Assembly (NCBI GenBank): GCA_942159475.1
Contig: OW804098.1
Span: 113,773,916 to 113,837,915, forward strand
Reading direction: 5' to 3'
DNA: 64,000 bases
From: Sthenelais limicola
Taxonomy: Eukaryota; Annelida; Polychaeta; Phyllodocida; Sigalionidae
The notes below the pieces were generated by a model that saw nothing but the letters and a program-made list of their open reading frames with translations, did no database searches and was not told the DNA's origin. Shown here one piece after another: positions 10,552 to 20,735 of the stretch; position 1 is the first letter of the stretch; every line of letters begins with the position of its first letter. Position numbers and translations under genes: made by a program.

Positions 10552-13500
10552 ATCCTGCCCACACCGGAGGTGGAGATCATCGCTCCTCACCTGGCAAATT
10601 AAAGGATTGTGCACATCCCCCAATTTGGCTACCCCTGTCTTCTGGTCAGTCAGTGGAAGATTCCCTATTACTCATGAATACATTTACTGGGCCCAAATAC
10701 ATTCACGCATCACTAAAAACCTCCCACATGGCTGTCCCAGGAAGAGGGGTGGTTTTTCCTCCAGTGTACTGCGCAGTGGCAGGAGTGCTACAATAAAACC
10801 CGGTTATCCGGCACAAATATCACACTGGAACTACAAATGTTTGTGTTCGCATCCATGCAAAATTCATCAAACTTCTACACTTGACTCACAACTACCTGTG
10901 CTCACGTCCGCGTAAAATTTATGAAAATCTACACTGGAATCACAACTATTTGTGTTCTCGTCTGTGTAAAATAGTTTTTGGGGTACATCTCCTGGATTTC
11001 TCCATTTTTTCATCAGTAACCCTGTTCATAATTCTTTAAATCAATTTTCATCAATCTTTTCTGCAAGGGGGTGGTGTGTCTCTCATATTTCCGAGATATT
11101 CAATCTATTTTTGCCAAAATTACCACCTCATTTTCCTCCTTGTGCAGATATCCTTATCTTACATGTAATCTGGCTTAATTCTTCTGATACTTGTTAGTCA
11201 TGGTGTGACATGAATTCTTTAAAATAACTTTTGAGGACTATTGCCAATAAATAATCCTAGGATCCCTTTCTCCCATCTCACATGGTGATTAGCCAAAAAG
11301 ATGTACATGGAGAAATCTAATTTCAATCAACTTTCCAAAATATTTTCTCTTTGATTCACAAGGTGTTTAGCCAAAGAAACCTAGCAAGAACTCTAGGAAC
11401 CTTTCTTCCATATGTTCTATTCGATTTTTTAACTTTTGGATCTAATATGATTGTCACGCATTGTGCTTACTCAGTTAGAATTTAATATCCACATTCTCAG
11501 ACTGGCTAAATATTTTCATTTTCAAACAAACTCTTTCTAAATCTAAAATATATTAAAATTCTCATAATTTATAGTCATGCAAAAAGCGTTAAAATTCGTC
11601 CAAAGTACAAGGATACCGCTAGTGATCAGCCATCACAAAAACAATGCTTCCCATCCTGTCATTTAAATCTGTCTATATTCAATATTTCCTACCCAACTCT
11701 GGTGTTCAAAACTTAATAGGAATTCAAATGATTGATAACATAATGTTCACCCGACTTTCTGCAAGTTCCTGGTGATATAATCCTCTAGAACTCTTATTTC
11801 TTATAATTATCATTCCTTTTTATAGGTCACTAAAACAAACTGGTTTTCCTTTAATTTATTACGACCTCTTGATTTTGTGCTGACTCATAGTCATAGGTTT
11901 CTTTGTATTCCTAAAATTTCAATGTTATTTCATTGTTTTACCACTTCCACTTTCTTGATCAAAATCAAAATTAAACACACCAGTCATCTATATTGTCCCT
12001 GTACATCATAATATTCTCAAACTTCTTAACCTATTTTACAAGATTCTTGTCATCTCATTTTCTTTTTCATATTAAATCTTACAAAACTCAACTTTTAATT
12101 CTCAGTTTAACTGGAAGTTTTTCTTTGAAATTCGCTATCCAGCCTCCTGCCCTCTGGTATATGAACCAAAAGACCATTCTGGACTATTTTATTTTTCTTA
12201 TCCTGTCCTTGTGGCATATTAATTAACCTCTGGATTTCTTTTTTGAACATTACCATCAAATCTCATTCCTTAGCGCGTGGGATTTTGTTATCCAGACACG
12301 GCTTGGGCAACTTTTGATGGGTTGTGGCCTCCCGCTCTGGGCTAGGCACTCTCCATAACTTAAAAACCCATTTGTTCATATCACAATATTCATAATCCTT
12401 CAGATATCTTGCAAAGATGTACCCAATTCAACCTTTAATTCCTATTAGGTAGGGACATAACTTATCTATTACCCTTCAGAATAACTTTTTATTTTCCTTC
12501 AAATTACTTCCTAACTTCCTAATATCGGTGTATTGAAATATCTTGTGTTTCTTATAAATTTCTTGAATCACTCTTACCCATATTCCATTCCCTTGGGTCT
12601 TCCCGATAATCTGGAAGAGATCTATTTTCATTTCCTGATCAAGTTCTTCCTGAAATATTTCTTTTCTAATTTTATACTTTGCATTCTGACAAATTTCAAA
12701 CATTGACTTGCTCTTAATACCTCTAAGCGACATAATTTCTTCTGCAACATATTAACTCTTTCAGGTTGGAATGGGATTAGACCTATGCTAACCCTCCTTC
12801 CTCTATGTATTTCTAAGTTATCTTGGAATAGGTCCTGTCCTAAAGTTCACTTAAGGTACTTTTCTTTTGCTGCCTCATATAGGCAGTCATCTTCAACCCA
12901 TTGTACCAACTTATCCTTAAATTTTATTTTGAATCTTAAACCTTAATCTTTTACTTTGACTTAATTATATCTAGAATATTGGTAATTTCATAATACTTTG
13001 GATCACCGTTATCCTTGCCCTTCGGGTATTTCATCACCCGATGCGCTGTCCTCCTCATTTGGAATGTCCAGCATCACCCCCTCACCCTCTGACTCCTTCT
13101 CAATGAGAGCGCCATCTGTTGGGGGTTTCAAGGATCTGGGAAATCAGCGTCCTCTATGATAACCACTTTCAAAAATATCAATATTTTGGTGAACTAAAAT
13201 TATCTTTTCCCCATAATCGAAAAACTCTTATTTCTGTTTCATAAATCAAGCTATATATCTTCCTATGTTTGTCTGCCTCATCAAAAATTGCACAATTCAC
13301 TTTGTTTAAAGTACAGAACACCCCTTTCGAATCCCAATTCTTGTCTTTGATAAGCTCTATATCCCAAATCCCGCAGGTTTCAATTTGCGATCGTAGCTGT
13401 TATTCTATTTGTAATTCCTTCCTGGAAAAATTAAATCTAGCTCTGAATCCATTTCCTGAATCCCAAAGGCCCTTTCAAATCCTGATTTCTGATCCAAAAT

Positions 13501-16147
13501 ACCCTATCCTGGTTCTTGAAACGAGTATTCCCTACCCTGTTTGTTTTCAGTCGTCCGAAAAATAAAAAATAATTGGCCTTATGCATGTCTAATAAATAAC
13601 AGAGACTGACTTGCATGGACCATGGGGTCATGCCTCTCCAGAGTGCAATGAGTATCCCATCGTCACATACTTATCTATTTATAGATACTGGTCTTAGTCT
13701 GACTGACTCACCTCAATTAAAGAAGTTCATAAATGATATGGAGAGCAAACACAGTTACTAAGTTTATCAACCCTGCTCTTAACTTGACCAATTAGACCCC
13801 TGTTCCGTGGATCATTTCCCAATTTTCATTACTAATACCTTCATCCCTGAAATTTTTCTGAAAAAGTGTGTTCTTTTTCAATGTCTCCACAATGGGAATG
13901 TGTCAAGCATTAACAACTGAAGAAATCATTTCGTTACTCCAAAAACTAAGGAAGTTACAGTCCCTCAAATATGCCTGTGCAAGACAGTGGCAAACTTGAT
14001 CTAAATATAAAAACTACACCAACGACTTTCGAAAAAACTATTGAAGTTATTTCCCCCTTTCAGAAACACATTGTTCTATTGTCCCCATCCTTATTACCAC
14101 TGCACTACCATTCAATGCCCCAATCAGTGGAGCCAGCGTCCAGCGAATAATTCTTTGCCTAGCAACGCTTAGCAACATGCGGCCATAACCCAAACATCGG
14201 GTCTTGCAAGCAGCACGAAAATGGTGTGTCGCAGTGCTGAACTTGGCCACCCTGTTCTCCTGTCCTTTCAAGCAATCCTATATCAGCAACATAATATGCA
14301 CTGTTGCGTGGCTATTCGATCTACCTAATAAAGGTATAATATGCCAGTACATTGTCATGGTTCTTGTGTGTCATTAAATTCAGATTCACCCTTACAATCA
14401 CCACTAAAAGCCATTAAATTTTGTATTTCTTCCTTAGAAGTCATTAAAAACTGGACACCCTACCACCTCGCTTGGGGAATCAAAGCAGGGATTCCCCATT
14501 TGATAATTTGAAAAACTAGAAAACGGACAAATGTCCTTTCTACACCTGTATGTACCAAAATCTTCTCAGTAGCATTTCATCCATGTGGTAGGTTCGTTGT
14601 AATGATTTTCTTTTTCTACCCTCGAAAACAGGCCTATTTATTCAGATTTCCATAGTAATTTGATATATTGTGGCAAACCCACATAATGTAAACTGATCCT
14701 AAACTTTTTTTTTTTTAAATTTCAAAATTTCCTCAATTTATTTACACTTTAACTAATTGATTACATTTCCTATTTGATTTCTTTTATTATAATTTGGGCA
14801 TTGCTAGGTAATTAGGTCTGTTTATAATTAAAGTTGGGAGTCAACTTTCAGCCATAACATATGGACGATTCTACACCTAAACAATGTTTCAGCTTTCATA
14901 GGCCACTCATCAGTAGTGATCTTAGTTCCTTAACTATATATTCCCCTAATTCGAAATTCATTCCAAAACTTTCTTTCATTCTAAAGAAAATAAAACATGC
15001 ATATATATGCAGTGTTTCCCAATTTGCAAAGTTTATTCGCAAATTTCCCAATTTATATAACTATTAGTTCTACCAAAAATAGCATGAAGCCCAATCAATT
15101 CATTACCCCCATTTATATTGTCCACATTTCATGAAAATTGCCCACACATATAATCCTCAGGCATGTTGTGATAACACAAACCAAACCCCTTGCCCCTAGA
15201 TATAGTAGACTATACTAAGGTTGGAGTGTTGATGTTTACATTGGTGATGATTACAGAGTCAGGCAATCAATTATAGCCCACACTAATTAATTACAGCCCC
15301 TGCTCTTCCACAGTGAGCAAGATACAGTGACTCATAAGTGAAGAAATGCACTGCATGACACCCAAATGGGGTCAGCACCACTGGGAGATCTTAGTGCGGA
15401 ATGTTCACCTGTAACTCGTTGCTAGGGAAGCTGTTGCATAGCAACCCCCATGTCCAAAGATTTGGGTGTTGCTATAGGTGCCGATGCCTGTCCACTAATG
15501 AGACAAGGAGGCAACACTCATCCATACCATACAGATGATTCCACACACATATATATGGCTACTTTGTTTCAGCAATAATTGATTCTTAATTATTTCCCTG
15601 CTATCCTATTTCCCTATAACTCTTTAGATCTTTCCTTGGCCTAAAATTGTTTCCAGAATTAATCTATGGTCCATTGTTAATCAATACATGATATTTCGAA
15701 ATTATTCTATATCCAGATGGTTTATATCTCAACATTAATCATTTTCCTGTATGTGATTTCCAATCTAAATTTTTAATTTTCCATCATTCCCTTAATAATC
15801 AGAGCCATGCAATAATTGTTGAATGCTCCACTAGCTCTCTTTTCCAGAACATTGGTATTATATATTGGTTCAAAGTGCAAAGGACAATTAATACATGAAT
15901 GTCCAGTTTTACCGAGGGTGGAGTGATGTTTACACCCTCGATGTGATGGGCACCAAAGCTCAACCCCCTCTAATGGAAGTAATTAAGATAGTGATTCACA
16001 AGTATTGCATACCTCCCATTCGAACTGGGATGGAGGCAAACTCCTTTCCAATTAGACACTTATCACACTCCACCCCAACCTCGGAGCAAAATCGCTGGGC
16101 TCTTTTCCAACACATTATTTATATTTTTCACTATCTGGAACATTGCT
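10552..16147. other. long non-coding interior of the LTR element
   Basis: Over 5 kb with no recognisable domain on either strand. The strand bias (T-rich on plus) and a few minus-strand frames (for example 12476-12733, 85 codons, lysine-rich) hint at decayed minus-strand coding. Near 13036-13100 the minus strand reads a short acidic tail, PNEEDSASGDEIPEGQG, then a stop. I cannot assign these to a family. X-box-like palindromes occur at 14157 (partial) and 15433. Confidence 0.4.
15433..15445. promoter_or_regulatory. third X-box-like palindrome
   Basis: GTTGCATAGCAAC fits the RFX consensus. A degenerate CGTTGCTAGGG lies 13 bases upstream, and another GCCTAGCAACGCTTAGCAAC pair sits near 14157-14176. 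Confidence 0.35.
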
Positions 16148-16738
16148 CACTGACACATGAGTTTTCAATCGATTTGAAAAATTCAAAATCCTGTGAGATG
16201 CTGACATTCATCCGATTCGTTTGGTATACATGAGCAAGAGCATAGAGCGCACAATATATCCGTCCGCGGACATTACGCGCGGCGACTATAATATAATATA
16301 TTGACCGGTATCCTATAGATACAGCAATCGGTCAAATCCTAATATTTTACCTGTAGACTTGTATGGTCACTGACTCGTGAGTTTTTACCCGATTTTCAAA
16401 ATTCAAAATTCTGCGTGATGCTTACATTCATGCGATTCGTTTGGTATACAAGACAAGGCCATAGCCCATATATTATATATCCGTCCGCGGTCATTACGCG
16501 CGGCGACGATAATTCAATATAATGGCTGGTATTGGTCAAATCTTATATTTTGCCTGTCTTGTATGGTCACTGACTCATGAGTTTTTACTCAATTTTCAAA
16601 ATTTAAATTTCTGCAGGATGCTGGCATACCTGCGCTTCGTCTCATGTCTGAGACAAGATCATAACACATATATTTCTATCCCTCCGCGGCCGTTATGCGG
16701 CGACAATAATTTAATATTTTGACTGCCATCTTATTGGC
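16148..16738. repeat. three ~200-220-bp tandem units
   Basis: Units start at about 16148, 16368 and 16568 with CACTGACNC(A/G)TGAGTTTT. Each contains a GATGCT(G/T)(A/G)CAT core and ends in a CpG-rich TCCGCGG, ATTACGCGCGGCGAC-type block followed by an AT-rich tail. The GC-rich block is the most conserved part, and the third copy is the most degraded. Confidence 0.75.
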
Positions 16739-16864
16739 TTGTAGGCCCATGTTATTATAATCACCTGGCACAGCAAATATCGGTTAAAATCATTGATAAT
16801 CAGAGACAAAAATTGTGTGCACCTATTACATATTACCTAAATTCTATTATGGATAATTTTGCCC

Positions 16865-17497
16865 CTATACCTTACTGGCATTATTTAATTTGTTTGCCTT
16901 TTCAGAAATGGGAAACGGACCCTCCTTTAGCTTTGGAGTTTTACAATCGCTCTGATAGTGACCATAATTTTGACAATTGAAACACTTAACTCTAGGCTTG
17001 AATCTGTGAGGAGCACTGCTTGGTTGTTGCCCTTTCTGCTGCCATGGCCCTCGATATTGCTGCCCCTGCTTGTAACCTCTGATGTCTCCTCCAGTGGTTA
17101 GGTTGTGATATGGGTCTCTGCTGTGACTCATGCCTCGCATCTCCATCTCCTGATTATTAGACTGGTACCAAACTTGAGTATGTTGTCTCTGCCTGTCGTT
17201 GTGATGTATAGGTCTCTCTGCTTTGATTTCTATCACCCCCATTAGAGCTGTGTCTGAGATATCCATTCTAGCTGTTAACTTTGCTATGGATCTTTTAAAG
17301 GAATTCTGTACTCTCTTCAATTCATCAGGAGTAACATATTCAGTAGGGACATTTCTCATTACTTGGGAATCAGCCACCATTTGGATATCTTCTCCCTGGA
17401 CTATCTCTTCCTCAGCTGCTGGAACTGGAGTAGGTGCATTTATTATCCGGTCTCTGCCAGGTTGGTCTTGATTCTTCTCAACTCTTCCCTCCATCAT
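16865..17497 (-). CDS. gag-like nucleocapsid ORF of the LTR element
   Basis: A 210-residue frame on the element's coding strand, about 280 bases downstream of the primer-binding candidate, where gag should start. The first half is charged and probably disordered. Near residues 175-190 there is a CCHC zinc knuckle, CFNCQNYGHYQSDC, preceded by a Q/R-rich stretch; this is the nucleic-acid-binding module of retroelement nucleocapsids. The frame is short for a Gypsy gag, and I see no capsid fold region between the N-terminal part and the knuckle. No protease follows. It may be an internally deleted gag that still supplies RNA binding, or a remnant. Confidence 0.7.
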   Translation of the reverse strand: MMEGRVEKNQDQPGRDRIINAPTPVPAAEEEIVQGEDIQMVADSQVMRNVPTEYVTPDELKRVQNSFKRSIAKLTARMDISDTALMGVIEIKAERPIHHNDRQRQHTQVWYQSNNQEMEMRGMSHSRDPYHNLTTGGDIRGYKQGQQYRGPWQQKGQQPSSAPHRFKPRVKCFNCQNYGHYQSDCKTPKLKEGPFPISEKANKLNNASKV

Positions 17498-17773
17498 TAC
17501 CAGTCAAACCTTGCTGTTTTAGTATGGTATTCGTCAGGACTTTCCCTCTGCTGTATGTTGCCTGGATTCCTCTGCTTGGACGTTCTAACCCTCCTCTAGT
17601 GGTCAAGTGAGTGAGTAATCAGATCAACACTCAGACCTCTTCTCCTATAAACATCTGGCAGCTGCTCTTCTCCTCCAAGGGGCTACACACACTAGTCATT
17701 CATCTATCTTCTCAATGAAACTTCTCAGCCATTCAGCTTTATGAAATAGAGGATTTCTACTTCAATACTCCAG
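17498..17773 (-). other. leader between primer site and gag
   Basis: About 280 bases of untranslated leader in the element's own orientation. In retroelements this region usually carries packaging signals; none can be identified here. Confidence 0.5.
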
Positions 17774-17791
17774 GCCCGGGTTCTTTCACCA
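17774..17791 (-). other. primer binding site candidate
   Basis: Read on the minus strand, two bases after the 5' LTR, TGGTGAAAGAACCCGGGC starts with the TGG expected to pair with a tRNA CCA end. I could not name the tRNA. The two envelope-bearing elements further right also have TGGTG two bases after the LTR. Confidence 0.6.
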
Positions 17792-17793
17792 AA

Positions 17794-18623
17794 TGTTAAT
17801 GTCCGTAGAGCGGGGACATTACAATAAGGGATTACTTCTATTAGTCTTAGGGAGTTACTCTTATCTTTAGGAGCTCTTCAGGTATATATATAAATATGGA
17901 TATATTCATATAGAATGATATCTCCAATGGGAACTAGGCTTGGCTTGTAACTTCAGTAGAGAAGGAATAAGGCTTGAAGTACTGGATGGCTTCTTTTATT
18001 AATCCACAATTCACATGTTAATATTTCAATATACAGAAAACATTAGAACATGGCTTTCTCAGGGCTCCAGGGCTTCCAGTCAGTCAGCATGATGTCTTCA
18101 GTGTATAGCAGTGGATGGTAGGTCTTCAGCTCTTCAGGAAAGGTCTTCAGCTCTTCAGGAAAGGTCTTCAGCTCTTCAGGAAAGGTCTTCAGCTCTTCAG
18201 GAAAGGTCTTCAGCTCTTCAGGAAAGGTCTGCTCTATACAGTGACTGGGAGCCCTTATATACTCTAAACATTGCAACAGACTTGGGGTACATTTCATCAT
18301 CTTTTCAAGGCCCCCTGCAATGTAGAGTGAGTATTTCATCAGCTTCTCTTGGCATTGAGTAAGCCAAGTCCATTGCATCACCTCTGGTGCCAATGGTGGA
18401 GCATGTGTGAGTCACTCATGATACATACTAACTCACAGGGAGAAGCTGCCTCTTAGCAATACCTAAGGTGTATTTCATCATACTGGTCATTGCATCAGAT
18501 AGAGCTCTCTGAGTTAGGCCTAATGAATAACCTATAGATCATACTACCATGTTCATACAATACATATAAATAGAACAGATACATAGACTCAAATATTATT
18601 AAAAATAAATTGGGACATTGACA
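17794..18623 (-). repeat. 5' LTR of the minus-strand element
   Basis: 830 bp, identical by eye to 5061-5890 except for A at 18541 (G at 5808), which on the minus strand is a CG-to-TG type change. It contains the same five-copy 21-bp array (18123-18227). Confidence 0.9.
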
Positions 18624-18627
18624 CATA
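18624..18627. repeat. target site duplication, right copy
   Basis: CATA, matching 5057-5060. Confidence 0.75.
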
Positions 18628-19577
18628 CCGATGGTATTACCATCTGGAATGAAAGACAAATTCATATTGTAAATAAATATTTAGTTCTTGAGGGAATATT
18701 TAATATATAGGCTATATGAGTATTTCTCACGAAATGGGTGCAATTGGGGTTTTGGTGCATCATTTTTAAAATTTTGAATAACCATATCAAATCATACCTT
18801 ATACTGTAGAAGGAAGTTTGGTGCATCTTTGCCAGAAATCGCTACATTTTTTGAGCTTTTCCCTTCATGCAGCAGTATATCAAAGTTTGGGTTCATGTTT
18901 CTGTGTTATTTATGTGGCCATAAGCAGTATGTTGTCACCGCATAATTTATTTTGCTGGTAAATTAGCACTGATCATTGGAATATGTTACACACAAGTATT
19001 CTACCAGAAAACATTAACAAAATCATTGCAAAACTAATTTTTAGGAAAAAATGGCATTAAAATTGGTCCCATAGGATTGAAAATCTCATTTATTTTGAGC
19101 AGGGGTTCTTTTAACATTCAACATCTGATCGAGATTTAATCAATGATTGGCATTCATCAGGTCGAATCAATGATTTTTCAAGGCTTGTCCCGCGAAAATA
19201 AAAACGATACGGCCAGAGGATATTCAACAATAATAAAATTGTGTTCAGAGCTTTAAAAATGAATGTTAGGATGACTGAATATAACAATGTCATTCATGTG
19301 AAGAAAAAAAGCAAAGACAATGTGTACGGAGGTCTCCTCATATAAATGGAGGGGGACGAAAGTTAAAATTTTGTCTAATATATATACTTCTTAAGGTAGA
19401 GGAACCTCCCAACACTGGTAATCGATGGTAAGAGAACGACAGAAAATTCGAAAATACAAAAAAAGTACAAAAAAATACAAAGGGACGCGGTGAACCTGTG
19501 ATTATATTTGTATGAGCCTCGATGGCAGGAAAACTGAATAAAAACTTTTAAAACAAAACAACAAAAAACGATACGCA
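18628..19577. other. gene-free stretch
   Basis: Host flank of the LTR element. No coding, RNA or transposon feature is recognised before the first family A MITE. Confidence 0.45.
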
Positions 19578-19579
19578 TA

Positions 19580-19820
19580 TGGGTCAGATTTTCAGAAAAT
19601 GCACAATCTACAGTTCGGCACATCTCTCAAATGCTGCTCGAATGCTGAGTGAAATATGATAAATACTGAGTATATCTGAGTGTATTCTGTATTGTATTCA
19701 TTCGATAAATCTGTCTGGTTATGTTAAACTTCATTTTGAACCCGAGTTTCGTCATAAATTGGGGTTATTTGAGAGGATTGGTGAAGGCCAAGTGTACATT
19801 TTCTGGCGATTTCACCCATA
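19580..19820. mobile_element. MITE family A, copy 1
   Basis: Starts TGGGTCAGATTTTCAGAAAA and ends in the degenerate inverse ending CACCCA. TA flanks both ends, suggesting a Tc1/mariner-type TA target. About 240 bp, no coding capacity. Confidence 0.75.
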
Positions 19821-19912
19821 TGGTGACGTAAATGGGATAGGTTGGCATGCAGAACCTCCCCAATGCCTTCCCCGCTTCGGGCATTTTCCACTCGTTTGAT
19901 TCCCACCATGTA

Positions 19913-20157
19913 TGGGTCAGATGTTCAGAAAATGTACAATTGACAGCTCTACACATTTAGGAAATTCTCCTAAATTAGGCTGCAAAATGAAAATACCGGG
20001 TATATCTGAGTATATTTGGTATAATAATTATAGCATTGATTTGTAGTATCAGTTCTGTTATGTTAAACAGCATTTTGAAGCTCATTTTTGTCTTAAATGT
20101 GGGTTATTTGAGAGGATTAGTGAAGGCGATTTGTACATTTTCTGAAACTGACCCATA
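19913..20157. mobile_element. MITE family A, copy 2
   Basis: Same terminal repeats, with GTACATTTTCTGAAACTGACCCA at the right end (one base lost). It abuts copy 3 almost directly, sharing the intervening TATAT. Confidence 0.8.
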
Positions 20158-20159
20158 TA

Positions 20160-20397
20160 TGGGTCAGACTTTCAGAAAATGTACAATTCACTTTCACAAA
20201 TCCTCTGAAATAACCCAAATTCCAGACGAAAATAAAGTTCAAAATCCAGTTCAACCTAACCAAACAGATTGCTAGAATCAATGCAATGCCAAATATACTC
20301 CAATATACCTAGTATTGACCAAATTGCAGCCTGATTAAGTAGACTTTACTAAATATGTACAGCTGCCAATTGTACATTTTCTGAAAATTGACCCATA
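20160..20397. mobile_element. MITE family A, copy 3
   Basis: In the opposite internal orientation to copy 2, so copies 2 and 3 form a head-to-head pair. It ends 133 bases before the start codon at 20530. A TATATATA stretch directly after it could act as a TATA element for that gene. Confidence 0.8.
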
Positions 20398-20529
20398 TAT
20401 ACTGCTCCATATATATACTGCTTCTACGAGGGCCATTCACTCAGGATCAACACCGACGACCATTGGAACATCATTACAGTTATCCACAAACCAACTGTAA
20501 CTCATAGCTATATCTATACTCTCTTCACA

Positions 20530-20735
20530 ATGCAAGTGTATTTATATGTGGGTGCTTTGTTGACAGTTGTTGGCGCGAGTGAATATGTGAAAAAGGAGAT
20601 CGGGGACGGTCTTAATATTATTATATCTGTGCCACACGGAGGGATAAAAAAGTCTGGTTTTCCCGATCGCGAAGATGGATGTTTAAACGAGGATGGCGAT
20701 TGCGTTTACACCAACTGTGCCGTGGGAAATTCCGC
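20530..20735 (+). CDS. FGase-like gene, exon 1
   Basis: Carries the start codon, signal peptide and VPHGG metal-site motif. It ends in TCCGC before a GTAAG donor, leaving two bases of the split alanine codon. A family A MITE begins 21 bases into the intron. Confidence 0.85.

Larger units (their letters stand above)
5061..18623 (-). mobile_element. 13.6-kb non-autonomous LTR retrotransposon
   Basis: Two 830-bp direct repeats starting TGTTAATGTCC and ending GACATTGACA bound an 11.9-kb interior. Matching CATA duplications flank the whole. The polypurine tract (5891-5899), primer-binding candidate (17774-17791) and gag ORF (16865-17497) all place the element on the minus strand. I found no protease DTGA, reverse-transcriptase YxDD, or integrase DDE or HHCC signature in the interior. 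Only one base differs between the LTRs by eye, so insertion is recent although pol is absent. It resembles the large retrotransposon derivatives (LARDs) described in plants, which move with borrowed enzymes. The interior may contain captured host DNA or nested older elements. Confidence 0.85.

Noticed and set aside
9913..10602. KKELQNQLT-repeat protein of 229 residues, or its minus-strand counterpart
   Set aside because: A 27-bp repeat keeps any stop-free frame open. The flanks show no domain, promoter or splice structure.
12476..12733. 85-codon lysine-rich minus-strand frame as a pol remnant
   Set aside because: No catalytic motif of reverse transcriptase, RNase H or integrase is visible; I cannot support an assignment.
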